Shown: positions 13,440-25,000 of the stretch, one piece after another | How positions within the stretch are numbered: position 1 is the first letter of the stretch | Layout: each line of letters starts with the position of its first letter | Assembly (NCBI GenBank): GCA_902728285.1 | Contig: CACVBU010001193.1 | Coordinates: forward strand, 434,001 to 498,000 | Origin: Clytia hemisphaerica | Lineage: Eukaryota; Cnidaria; Hydrozoa; Leptothecata; Clytiidae | Direction: 5' to 3' | Length of the DNA: 64,000 nt | Notes under the pieces: model-generated | Databases searched by the model: none | Seen by the model: only the letters and a program-made list of their open reading frames with translations | Told to the model about the DNA's origin: nothing | Position numbers and translations under genes: made by a program

Positions 13440-13900
13440 AATGTATATCATGATACAAAGGATTATTATTCACTAAAAAGTCCAAAGTTTCAAAAAACTT
13501 TTTGTCGTCTACTTGCTGTGAAATAACAGGGTTTTTGTAGGATACTTTCTTTTTAATTCAACATTATTACCCCACTACTATCACTTCCTCTAGGAAGTTA
13601 CTTGCATACACCTGGTGTTTCAATGGGAACATTGCATATTGCACCTTGCAATTTAGGGAATTCGCCTTTACGCATTATCATAACTTTAGAAAATAAAATT
13701 CTTGAGCCACTAAAATTCTTTCCAGTTTTCGTATTCATTTAGATTATCTGGGAGATCAAAAATTTGAAGCTTGTTGGTAACAGACTGGCATGGGATTTCT
13801 CCCTTCATAATTTTTATGACAGGTTGTGCATACGTAGAAATTACCATCAAACGAGGTTACAGGATTAAAATTTGCTATTTCTTCAAAGTTGATCAATGAG
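13440..13900 (-). pseudogene. Helitron DUF6570-like zinc module
   Basis: In shifting frames the minus strand reads SFDGNFYVCTTCHKNY, then KLERILVAQ, then KLQGAICNVPIETPGVC and LPRGSDSSGVIM. This matches the conserved region before Rep in animal Helitron proteins (C-x2-C zinc motif, LE..L...R, G...NVP). Several stops interrupt it. Confidence 0.65.
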
Positions 13901-14040
13901 AACTTTTGTCATCAAAACCAAACACAGATTTTTAAACATACAGCGGTTACACATTACACAGAATGTAGGAAGGGCCTCTTGTTTTTTCTGCCTGAAGTGT
14001 CAAACCCCTTTTTCTACATTAAGTTTCTTGTTAGCTTTGT

Positions 14041-14290
14041 AGACTCTACGCTTTTTTTCTTTTTCTTTCTTATGTTTTTCTGATCCTTTATTTAATTCCC
14101 GATGTCTACGTTTTAGTTCTTTTTCTTGATCATGTTTTTCTGATCCTTTATTTAATTCCCAATGCTTACGTTTTCGTTCTTTTTCTTGATTATGTTTTTC
14201 TGATCCTTTATTTAATTCCCGATGCTTACGTTTTAGTTCTTTTTCTGATCATTTTTCTGACTTATTTAATTCCCGATGCTTACGTTGTTC
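14041..14290 (-). repeat. 60-bp tandem repeats coding for a charged 20-residue unit
   Basis: Units 14041-14100, 14101-14160 and 14161-14220 are nearly identical; a fourth (from 14221) is shortened to about 54 bp and a partial unit follows. On the minus strand each unit encodes a Lys/Glu/Arg-rich segment containing KELNKGSEKH-like words, inside the Helitron N-terminal protein. The 60-bp period keeps frame. Confidence 0.85.
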
Positions 14291-14464
14291 TTTCTTTTGA
14301 CCTGTGTTTAAGTTTCCGGCCTTGGATTTTTTCACGTGATCTTTTCTTAGAAGCGTTTTGTTTTTCCAATAAATCTTTATATTGATCAGTACTTTTAATC
14401 TTTTCAACTGATCTCTTATATGAACAATTTTTGTCTGCGTGATACTTGCCTTGATACAGTATTT

Positions 14465-14887
14465 TTATACTTCCTGATCATGAAAATCAGTTTTTGAGAT
14501 AATGATATTGAAAAGATTTACGTTCTTATACTCAGATCTTATATACTGTTTAATTTCTTGTAAGTTGTCAAACTTTAAAAGAACTGAAGTTCCAATACTG
14601 CCTTCAACTTGATGGCCTTCGGAGTCTCTGCTATGCGAGTCAAAAAAAAAGTAATTTTTGTTATAATGCATCACAGCTAAGCAATTTCCAGCTATCACTA
14701 AAACTGCACCAGAATGTTGTAATAAGAGTTCCTCCTGAACAAAATTTACTGAAATATTACCAGTCTCAAAATAGCCTTCAAAAATGTTGAAATTCAGTGC
14801 ACAAGTGCTACCTCCTATGTCAATTGACTTAGAAAACTCTTCAACAAATGGAGACTGTCCTGTGATTCCCAACTTTTTGAAATTCAA
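14465..14887 (-). pseudogene. Helitron OTU-like / papain-fold module
   Basis: A 140-codon open stretch with IDIGGSTCALN, AVLVIAGNCLAVM and FFFDSHSRDSEGH followed by GTSVLLKFDNLQEI. The pattern 'G..C.....' then '(I/V)..G......' then 'FDSHSR...G' is that of the cysteine-protease-like (OTU-related) module found N-terminal to Rep in many animal Helitrons. It is intact in frame here although its neighbours are broken. Confidence 0.6.
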
Positions 14888-15007
14888 AATCGCCTGATCT
14901 AAAACTAATCCAAATCATGAGTCTTCATAGCGATATTTTCTCAACTGAGCATAGCAAATAGCAAAAAAACAATTTGAGGAACATTGTATACTGCCGTCTT
15001 GCCAAAT

Positions 15008-15394
15008 TTACTGTTGCCCTGTGAAAGAACCTTGAACAGTTGGGCCTGGGTTAAGTACATCGCCTGATAATAAGAGTGTGTAATTAACTTTGAAAAAAGT
15101 AAGGTTTGGATCTCCCGCTACATTGGGATATTGAACGAAAATTCCATTTCTTGAAAGATTGAGAAAATCTAGAGGTGTGTAAAGCTCTGTTAGCTCAAAC
15201 GATTTTGGAATTGCAAAACATAGGAGGGTAAAAAGTGCTATGAAACGTACAGGTTTAAAAAGTTTTGAGAATGCATTATTGGAAAGGTCTGAACCAACAA
15301 TAATAGATTTAGCGACACATTTAACGTTTCTCTGAGCTGTAAAAGCAAAACTTCCTATGCGTGCACGATATAATGCAACAGATATCATCTTCAA
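15008..15394 (-). pseudogene. Helitron N-terminal segment ending in a 2A-like motif
   Basis: A 128-codon open stretch with two hydrophobic patches (RFIALFTLLCFAI and NYTLLLSGDVL) ends LLLSGDVLNPGPTVQG. SGDVLNPGP resembles the 2A ribosome-skipping signature D(V/I)ExNPGP but is one residue short. 2A-like signatures are known at the N-termini of several animal retrotransposon proteins. Here it sits just upstream of the OTU-like module, where it could once have separated two products. Confidence 0.5.
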
Positions 15395-15507
15395 TTAAGT
15401 ACAAAGTACAGTCACAGATAGAAAAACTAACTCTAACTAAATATATGACAAAGTATATCTGGTAAAATAAAATATTCTAGTATATACTAGTACTTAATGA
15501 CAATAAT

Positions 15508-15617
15508 GCAGCTTTATGTATTTGATAACTGACAACGCAGTTGAATTATTTTTGAGCTGACAACGCAGCTTTGTGTATTTCTTAACTGACAATGCAGTTG
15601 AATTTTTTATGAGCTGT
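15508..15617. repeat. Two-copy 57-bp tandem repeat
   Basis: Copies start at 15508 and 15565 (GCAGCTTTATG / GCAGCTTTGTG), each with internal words CTGACAACGCAG and GAATT. It lies just upstream of the Helitron coding remnant and may belong to its 5' end. Confidence 0.6.
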
Positions 15618-17596
15618 CGATACGCACAAGCTCGATCGGTCGCAGGCACAGAATCCACACCTGTCCTGGCCACGGGTTGCCGCAATCAGATTCACAGGTG
15701 AGTCTCGACCTTGAATCTGAAGGGCGGGAAAAAAAACCACAATCAGATTCAGTGCAGTGAATGAATCTGAAAAAAAGTGGCAAAAAAAAAAGAAAAGATG
15801 CCTCAATCACTTTTTAGGTGAAGAGGCGAAAAAGGTGCTTTAAACAGATCCACTAGAAAAATAACTCTATGTGGAACTGGAAAAGCAAAGTTGAAACTCT
15901 ATACTTACTATTTCTTAGTTAATAATTTTTGCTTTGAGAAGAAGTGTAAACACAAGGAATTTGCTAAAAATCGATGGCTGCAAAACTGCAAACGCTTCTA
16001 AAAATTGAAATTCCTCCTTGCCTTCCCTTCTTCCAGAAATATGGTGCCGTACGCGTCAGACTGTGGAGCTAATGATACAATAGACAAAATGAACCTGATC
16101 ATCTCATTACCTCCACAATACCAAACTAGTATGAGCTAATATGAAAGATATGACGTAATCTTTAAAAAAACCGCGAAAATTGCCGTGGTTAAACGGAGCG
16201 TGCAAGTTTAAATTAAACTTAGTGAGTTCATCCACCGTATTGAGTACTTTCGATTTCTAATTTTTTTTCCGAGGACACCGCCGCCGCCACCGCGAAAGGC
16301 TATCGTAATACTTCGCTAAGCGAAATTAATAAACAAATATATATTTTCGTTTTTGATTAAAAATTTCATTTAAAAACAGAGAGTAGCAGTAATAAGATCT
16401 CACTGAAATTGAAGAATGAGATGTCCGCTTGCCCTCTGTGGAGAAGGACCGGTCTTACTAAGCGGGGCCTATCCGGTGTTCGGAACCGGTCCATCCTCCA
16501 AAAGAGCCAAAGTTGCGGACCTCCCGATATAGCCGAGCTGGCCACTAAGAAGAGCCAGAACTTAGGAGTTAGATAGTTTCGGACCTAGACGGACAGAAGA
16601 CTAGCAGGATGTAAACAAACCATCCACAAAAAACACACAAACCAATCGATGTCTGACAACTCAGTCCATTATCGGTCCCTTATCTGTGCAGGATACCTCA
16701 AAAGATATACTGGATACCACCCGGGCTGTGAGGCAGGGGTGTTGTTACATCATTCACATATTTTACCACAAAATTTTCAACCTAAAAAATGAAAACAACT
16801 TTCTTGTCTCTTCTTTTCGTCCTTTCTTTTACTTTTCCTCATTTGTAACACGATAAAACTAACATAATTTTTGCCAGAGTATATTTCTAAAGTATGAATT
16901 TCACTTAGAGAACAATTATTTCCGATGAATACTGAAATTCCGCTCTCAACAACCGAATCTTTTCACCTTCGATCTGAGGGTTAAAAAGCGAAAAAATCCA
17001 ATTTTCAGAATAACAAAATGCTCTTTAGAAAGTTGTTTTGGCACAAAATATTTCTAAAATTTGCTGTTATGATTAATCCAATTGAAAAAATATCAACATT
17101 TTACTTTTACATTCTGAGGGGTTATAACGAAAATGGAAGTCAACTTCAAAGACCAAAAGAATTAGCCTATCTATCAAAAGTAATGAAACTAACCTCTGGC
17201 GGAAAGGATTTTGGGAGTTCAAAATTTCATTGAAAACATTCAATATTTTTTGAAATGCAAATCTACATCTTTCAGGTCTGATTCAAAATTCACCTACATT
17301 CTCGGGGTCAGGGGCTGTATGAAATATAACACAAATGAGGCTCGAAAAAGCAGGAAAAACAGAGCCTGGATTACCGTATAACAAGAATTGTGTATAAAGT
17401 CTAAAATACCTCTATTTTCCCTAAAAATAATGACACCAAAGCCTTTACAAAAGTTTTACTGGTCTTTTAAAAACAAGAATAGTCAGCCATAATAACAACA
17501 TTTTATTCTATGAATGCAAATACAGCAACAGGTCACATTTTAGCCAGTTAATGTGTAAGTCTCTTTAGTTCATTAGTCCTAAACATAACATCTCCG
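15618..17596. other. Intergenic; one GC-richer patch at 16430-16740
   Basis: No gene recognised. At 16430-16740 base composition shifts to GC-rich, with an inverted GACCGGT / ACCGGTC pair (about 16450-16490) and a further GC-rich stretch, but no open frame or RNA-gene pattern. The rest is AT-rich with short chance frames. Confidence 0.45.
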
Positions 17597-17685
17597 TAAC
17601 TCGAACAAGCCAGGGGAATTCAATATTTTTCGACTTTATAATAAGGATTTGATACTTGAATGGACCAGAAATCTTGTTCGAGTTA
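17597..17685. repeat. Short inverted-repeat element (pogo-like ends)
   Basis: TAACTCGAACAAG at 17597-17609 is exactly inverted at 17673-17685 (CTTGTTCGAGTTA), 89 bp in all. CTCGAA-type ends resemble pogo/Tigger MITEs; too short to classify firmly. Confidence 0.45.
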
Positions 17686-17766
17686 AGAAGACTCAACCAT
17701 ATTATGTGGAATATCAAACAAGGTTGCAAAGTCCACTGACCTGTTTTTGTTATTCGTCCAGAAAGA

Positions 17767-18030
17767 TACATGTTTTTTTTAATAAGCATACAAAAATCCA
17801 AAAGCTGGCTCGGAAATGCTTAGATCGAGAGATTTACAAAGCTGAAAAATGCTTTAAGGGATGCTTATATCTTAAGCAAAATTTTAGAGAAATGTCGAAA
17901 TTCCAGCCAAAAACAAACAAATTCTGAAAATGAAGACTCAAAGTGATGTTTAGCATAATGCTTAAATTTTTGCCATATATGAGCCTATTTATGCTTATAA
18001 ACGCAATGCTTATAAAGAAAAAAACATGTA
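17767..18030. repeat. MITE, ACACGTTTTTTTTATAAG family, copy 2
   Basis: Ends TACATGTTTTTTTT...AATAAGCAT and TGCTTATAAAG...AAACATGTA are inverted. The interior is built of AATGCTTA / ATAAGCAT words with GGCT between, matching the copy at 40936 more than the one at 3995. It lies downstream of the candidate exon at 18149. Confidence 0.75.
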
Positions 18031-18148
18031 GGATAGGCAGGAAATGAAAAAAATTGGTCAATCCAGTAATATTATGCTAAAACTTGAAAAGTTAAGGAAG
18101 GAATTTAAGGATGGTGTACATCAGATCATTGTTTGCAACGAAAATTAC

Positions 18149-18391
18149 CTTGCGTGCTTCCACATCATAACACTCTCATACAGGCTTGGGGCGCTTAGCA
18201 CGTGTCTGACTTCTTTCATCAAGTACAATGCAACCACCAACCTGGAAAGATCTTCCAAATCAATATCTCTATTTGGGAGGCTAAAAAATAAAACTACAGA
18301 TACAATGTTACACAGGATTTTGCAAATTGATATACCTTTTGTGCAGTGAAACGAAGTTTTGCGGCGGTTCTTCAACGATGATGTGTGACAT
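18149..18391 (-). CDS. Candidate two-exon gene start, product unknown
   Basis: Minus strand: exon 18336-18391 starts with ATG (frame closed by a stop just upstream) and ends at AAAAG|GTATAT. Exon 18149-18280 begins after the acceptor TTATTTTTTAG and ends CACGCAAG|GTAATT. The join keeps frame and gives 62 residues starting MSHIIVEEPPQNFVSLHK, followed by an alpha-helical, Leu/Val-rich segment (IDLEDLSRLVVALYLMKEVR) and YESVMMWKHA. The composition looks like real protein, unlike the surrounding low-complexity frames, and both junctions have good splice signals. I do not recognise the family. No third exon was found; MITE 17767-18030 lies in the expected downstream intron. It may be a real gene extending leftward, a truncated copy or chance. 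Confidence 0.4.
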
Positions 18392-19035
18392 TCTTCCAGC
18401 AGTCTTGGCCAAGATATTTCAAGATAAATTGTTTTTCAATAGATATGGGTTGTTTTGGGGGTGTTTGGTGTTGAAGGCTTTTCTGAGTCTTTTTCTTTTT
18501 TATATTTTTTCTGTTTCTGTTCTTTTTTCAACACCTTGCCTTTTCTTTTCATTTTTTTGTTTTAAAACAAACAACAAAATATACAATATGATGGAGGTGC
18601 CTGCCTTTGCCATATTTTTCTTTTAGTTCAATTCTTTTCTCTTTTCTTTTTGAGTAGTTGTTCTTTTGTCTTTTTTTAGGACAGGCAACCCTTCATGTCA
18701 TAAAATTTCATCAAAAATGATAAATTATTACCTAGAAAGTATTTACATCAATGTAGTTTATGATCCTTAGGCAAAACAAAAATCAAAGAGCTGCAAGATA
18801 AAGGAAAAGTTCGATTACAAAGCAGAGAAAACCACCAAAAGAGAAGACCAAAAAAACAACCATACAATTAGTCCCAATGGAAACACTCGACCCCTGTGTT
18901 CAAAACACATTATAAAGTATAATAAGAAAAACATTATTACATATATCAATACTAAAATGGTTAAAATACAATTGGAATAATTGTGCTAGGAAAATAAAAC
19001 ATCTGAACAAACAAACAAAGGAACAAACAAACAAA
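18392..19035. other. Short intergenic gap downstream of RBM26 homologue
   Basis: T-rich on the plus strand with TTTTCTTTT runs; nothing coding seen. It probably holds the 3' UTR of the RBM26 homologue, although no canonical AATAAA was placed with confidence. Confidence 0.5.
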
Positions 19036-22000
19036 TCATCTTTTCCAGGATCGATCAGTGATGGATTCAGTATCATCCTCATCATCCTCATCATCCACAC
19101 CAGCCAACAACATGTCTTCTTCTTCTTTGTCCACGTCCTCCTGAAACAAACGAAACGAAACGAAATTTAAAATAACAAACAATATCAGTGTTCTTTCGTC
19201 TGAAATGTTAATCGACCCCAATCCTAAGAAAAAACAAAACAAACTGTGCAACAGATGAATGATTAAATATTTTCGATTCTCAGGGTTCACCTGAATTGAC
19301 TTGAAGAATAGAGAGATTATGTAATATATACCAATAAGTCGTCTTCCAAGTCTTTCTCCATCAGACTTTGACTGAGCGAACGCGTCATTCTTCGTTGTAT
19401 CTTGGGTCGGTCCGTTGCACCCGTCGTCGAAGTGTTGGTGGGTTTGTTGATTTGTCCAGTGAACCACGATAATTGCAGTTGTTTACCGTTGAAGTCGATG
19501 CCCTGAATGGCTGCTATTTCCGCGCCTTTACGATTTGGAAACGTAATGACCATTTTCTCGGTTGAAATTTCTTCGATTTGATCAACGTGACTGATTGTCT
19601 GTAAATAAAGAGGGTAAACAGCTATAAGGACTGATGAGCGATGAAATATGGGTAACTTGGACTCGGTTACTAATCTGGGGCTCTTAAAGGACCCCTAACG
19701 GTAAAACAAAATGCTTCAATGTTCCATTACAATATGCGAACAGAAAAATTCAACAAAGACACGGTCTGCTTTAAAGGGCAAACCACGTGTCAAAACTATA
19801 TGAAACAAGAAAAACAATTTGTCTATATTCATAGTTTGCTTTGTGTTGAAACGGTTAGGGCAGATTGACTCTTACTTTAATAACATCTAAATCTGCTGGA
19901 TTAATGCCTGCAAAAAAGTTCCTTAGAAGATTCCACCAACTCTCTAAGTAATAGTTATCGGACATTTGCGAGTACAATATGAGAAATATTTTACCAGTTC
20001 CGCGATTTTTGACTTACGTTAAAATGTGCAAGGACACTATCTTTTTCATCAACTGTATAACCTGCCACCAGTATTTTCTTGGGTCGATTGTCAACAGTGC
20101 TCATAGCTCTTGCTGAGCCACGCCCTCGTCCACGTGTTTTCCACCAGGCACCTCCTCGACCACGCCCTCGATATCCACCTCGACCACCTCTGGCGGAGGG
20201 ATCGTAGCCCATCTGGTGAAAGAAAATAATAAACGATTAGGGACATAATTACAGGAAATACCATTCCAGAGAGAAACGTAACTAGAAAATCGACGACTTT
20301 CATTCTAAAAGCCTGTATTGTTTGGCCTTTCTTATACACATCATTCCCTGAAAATAATTTACCTCTTCTTTAAGCATTTCCAGGTCTTTCTTGGCTTCTA
20401 CCAGTTCTTCTCCTTGTAAGTTGCCATGAATAATATCTATTTCTTTGTCAAGAATCTCTTTCTTCGTCTATAAAGAAATACAAAAAATAATGATAACAAA
20501 CTGTGTAATAATATTTCCATTATTTTCTAATGATGCCTTGAGATGATGCTTCACTAAAAGAAGGAAAAACAACCTACATTTTTGTACGGTTTGGCTTGAT
20601 GAAGATTTTGTGCAGCCCTTGCTTGGACAGTTTCTTCTTTGAATTTCATGTTTCAGCTTCTTAATAGTTGTATCACAAGTACTGAAAGTCTAAGAAGAAA
20701 GTCACAATGAGAAGTAATTTTTAAACATATTCAAAAAGATCTTGATTATGCTTCAATATTTTTTGTTTCCAATGCAAAATGAACGCTTCATCTCCGAGTT
20801 GAAGAAATCTTGAAGCTGTATCAACATAAAACAGTGAAAAAATCTTGATACCAATAAAAAATTATTTGATACCAATATGAATAACTCACTTTCATCAGTT
20901 TGGTTTTTTCTTCTTTAGAAAGTCCTTTTTCTTGAAGTTTGCTCAAGATTTGTTTCTGTTTTTCAACCAAATCTTCATAACTTTTTTGCTTTTTCTTCCT
21001 CAGTTCATTCTTCAATTGTTCGAGTTCCTGAAAGAAACATAAGATTATTTAGTGTGAAATACTATATAAAGTCTTGGTCTATAAAAATAGGAAGCAATCA
21101 AGTAAGAATAACGAACCGGTCGAGTTAGTTAACCTGTTCAAATGTAAGTAGAAAACGACAAACCTTTTTCTTCTCCATTTGAATGAGTTTAGGATCGGAT
21201 TTAGGGTTTCGGAAATATAATTCACCAGCTTTTGCCACTTTCTTTGGTTCTGGTGGAGGTAAGGGTGCAGATGTTTCCGTTTTGATTTCACTTGTAGTAG
21301 ATGTTGCTCCTATACCTCGAACCTATAGCATAGAACAAGTTTCTCTCAACTTATATACGAAACATTTCTGTCTGCCTGTCGTCAAGAGAACGACTTTAAT
21401 CACAGATTATTAAAAAAGAGAAAAAAGAATGATACGTCACATCAAATGTCAGGTATGCCTGTTCAAATCTTTAAAACATTTCACCTATAGATATCGAATA
21501 AACAACAACTTATCAAATTCCAAACAGAGAATATATAGAAAAAAAGAAGCGAGCTGATACAAAAAATGAGATGACAGGAATCTGATACTCACATTATCTT
21601 TACCACCGTTGTGAGGGTTATTTGCGTCTTTTGCCGGTTTATGCCAGAACATCTTGATGAACCGATTGCCAAGGATAGCTTCAGGCGAACTATAAGCAGC
21701 ATAAGCTTCACGATTTGTCGCAAACTCAATCAAAGCTCCTTGAGGGTCTGCATCGAATGGACTCTGTAATTTAAAACAAAACAAAATTTCGTAACTGAAA
21801 AAGGGGCATAGAAAGAGCTAGAAAATGGACAGCTGTTTTGATATAGCCAAGCAAAGTTCATAACATTTGTCAATTCATTAGTAGGTGACGACATACCTGT
21901 AATTTGGTGATGGTACCAAATTTTTGGAAATGTTCGCTTAACTTGACCATGTTGTTAAGTTCTCCTGGAATCTTTCGAATCTCCAAGCAGGTGTTCTTAC

Positions 22001-25000
22001 CACCGTGATAAGGTTTGTTGCCAGTCACTCGGACCACCTGTTTCATGGGCTCTGCAGGTCGCATGATATGCTGAGGTTGTATCAGATCAGGAAAGTTCAT
22101 AGTTTGAGCGCCGTTGATTGGAAATGTCGGTTGTTGGCCGAGGATAGGTGTGAGCGGGACGTTTCCCATCGCGATTTGGACGAGCTCGTCTTGTGAACGA
22201 TCTGCGTCTTCTTTCACTTTGTCAACAGAGATCTTGGTTTCTTTCAGCACTTCATCCGTTTCAAGAATAGAAGGTTGTTCAGGGTTGTACGTTTCACTGA
22301 TGGGTGGTTGTTGGTGTGGAATAGCCGCTTGTGGTGGTGTTGGTTGACCTGGAATCGCTGGTGGAACACCTGGTTTGAAATAAAGAAAATTATTTGTCCT
22401 TATTATGCATGGATTTGTCATTTTTACAACATGGACAAATAGCAATGGTTTTCCTCTGTACCTAGTGATTCATAGGTCGAGTCACAATTTTTAATAAAAA
22501 ATGTTTTAGATAAGGTAAAAATATTTAAGAATCTATCCAAGGGTAATCTTGAACCAATACAACCTTCATCACACAACCTTTGCATAAAGGCACCTCAGGC
22601 TATAGGTAAATAGTAGTAATGCTAACAAATGAGCCACGTTGAGCTGTTCAATGATACTGAATTTTGTATAAACTACTATTTTTGGGGCAACTTCTACAGA
22701 TATACAAAAAAAACATAAAGAAATACATGCATTTTATAAAGCTTGAAATTCTGTCAGATAAGTGCGAATGACCAATGACCGTGTTAAATTTGTTTGATTT
22801 CTTTGTACGTTAAGACTTGTTGACTAACACACCTTTTTGGTCAAAATTTCATGACGTTAAATGGCATCAATTATTTCGATAAAACTCAACATTGAAAAGA
22901 ATCTTTAGGTATACTGTACAACTTTTGCCTATGACGTTAGCTTTTTCACCATGAAACAATTGGCAGGATCCAATCGCAAGCTCCCCTCAAAAGAAAATCT
23001 CAAAAGTCAATCTACTTTCGACTGAACTAGTCATATGTGGTTGCCACCATGGCGTTTTGAATTCTTAATGCCAAAGTTTCGTCCCATGTTGTTAACAATA
23101 CTAGGAGTAAGCCACCTATTGTTATATTTTGAAATTTCTGGATATTCCTCGACCTAATAAGAAGTGGAGACCATTTTTAGTAAGGTTAACTGCTCAACCT
23201 CTGGTGTTTTTATTTCTCTTACCTGTTGGAGAAATATTTCTGAACAAAGCCATTGGGTTGCGTGGTCGAAAGATAGGGACTTGCGTGTTAATCTCAACGG
23301 GCGAGGGTCGCGTGTTTTGAACTTGCACTGTTGTCAGAGAGGTGTTGAGATTGGCCGTTCCTATAGGTGGCACCATTGGGCGTTGACCAATGACATTTTG
23401 GAAGACTGGGACAGATGGGTTTGCCATGGTAGCTGCGTTGTTGGGTTGAGAGGAAGGAGGGAAGGTATTTGCAGTGGCTAGGGAAAGCATATGTGGAAGA
23501 TTGCGATCGTCCACCTCCACAGGATCGCGTCCATGATCAAAACGGCATGTCTCGCCAAGCATACAATATCCCTTCTCTAAAACAAACACAAAACATTATT
23601 TGCAGGGATTCAATATTTTTGACATTTCACCCTTTTCTAAAATCAAACAGTCAAAGCAAAAAGGAAGTAAATTTCAAGAATAATGATAACAGAAAGAGGG
23701 TGTTCACAGGGAATCAGTGGGCAATGAAAATAAACACAATCTCAATGTCAGCACCTATCAACCCTAACATCACAAGGGATTTGGTTTCAGGCTTATAGGG
23801 CTGCATAAAACGCGATAAATCTTTGACAATATTCAATCCAAGTTAAGTTATTTTAGTTTACGTAGCTTTTAAAATTTATATAGGTATATCCAAAAGAATG
23901 TTTTCTCTTTTGAATTAATTTGGATGGCCATTTTTTCAAATAACAAACCTTCGTAGTCTCTGCATCTTTCTCTAGTTGCCTCTCTTCGGCTTGATTTGGT
24001 TCTTCTACCATTATCTCTGTTGCTTCGCGAATCTCGTGATTTGTCACTACGTGTGCTCCTACTACTACCACTACCACTTGGCATGTGTCTAGAATGTCGG
24101 CTGCTCCTGTTGGGTGATCGTGACGAGCGACGAGTTCGATGTCGAGCTCTTGGTGACATACTCTTCATTGAGCGATCTTTAGATACACTACGCATGCGCA
24201 CATCATCACTTCTCTCAACTTGAAGTCTATTATTTTCTGTTGCATTCCCTTCCGAAATATTATTTTCGTTTTTACTTCCGTCGTTGTTACTGTTATCTAC
24301 ATTGTCTATGTTTTCTTTATCACTGACAACTTTACCAACATCAGTGTTCTTTTCAGTTTTAGCAAGTTTCTCAAAGTCATCTTTTGGTGTTTCTTCAAAA
24401 GATTTGCGCTTGGTACCTTTCTGTTCCACCTCTTTGATGGGCTCCTAGAAATGTTAAATTGGCACAAAATTGTTTGACGTAGGAGTATTCATGATATGCA
24501 CCATTGCATTGTCTTCCACAGACCCAATAGCTGATTGGTTGTAAGTGACCTATTGACTGATTTTAGGTCACTTACAACCAATCAGCTGTTGGGTCCGTGA
24601 TGTAATGTCAGAAGACATTGCAATGGCACATATCATAAATAAGAGAGTTAAGGGATTAATCATATTATCATAGGCATTTTCAACCCTTTCGATACTAATG
24701 TCAGCATTTGCCAACATTTATATGGATATCGTATAGAGGGCAAAGCCAGTCTGGTCTGGGTGGTGGAAGCTTTTGTCTTAATGCTTGAAGCTGCCTTATT
24801 CTGAGCCTTGTAAGATTTGAGTAAAACCATTACCTCAACAGTGGGTTGGGTGAGCAGTGGTGCAGGAGGGAGATAGGAGTTATCTCCCAGTGCCTTAAAT
24901 AGATTACCAACAAATTGTCTGGTTTCTAAAACAAGAGAAAAATACAAAGAGTTCTTTTAGTTAACTAACAGCTTACAGAATGAAGAGATTAGCTTGAGTT

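Larger units (their letters stand above)
8975..15394 (-). mobile_element. Decayed autonomous Helitron (Helentron-type, Rep-helicase-endonuclease)
   Basis: Read on the minus strand, the modules follow the expected order for a large Helitron with an endonuclease: N-terminal region with a 2A-like motif (15394-15008), OTU-like module (14887-14465), charged tandem repeats (14290-14041), DUF6570-like zinc module (about 13900-13440), Rep (13056-11638), PIF1-type helicase (11092-9511) and APE-type endonuclease (about 9600-8975). Every module is broken by stops or frameshifts, so the copy is inactive. Helitrons replicate by rolling circle and transpose without target duplication. The exact ends were not located: no clear CTRR terminus or terminal hairpin was found, so the span given is the coding remnant only. 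Confidence 0.85.
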
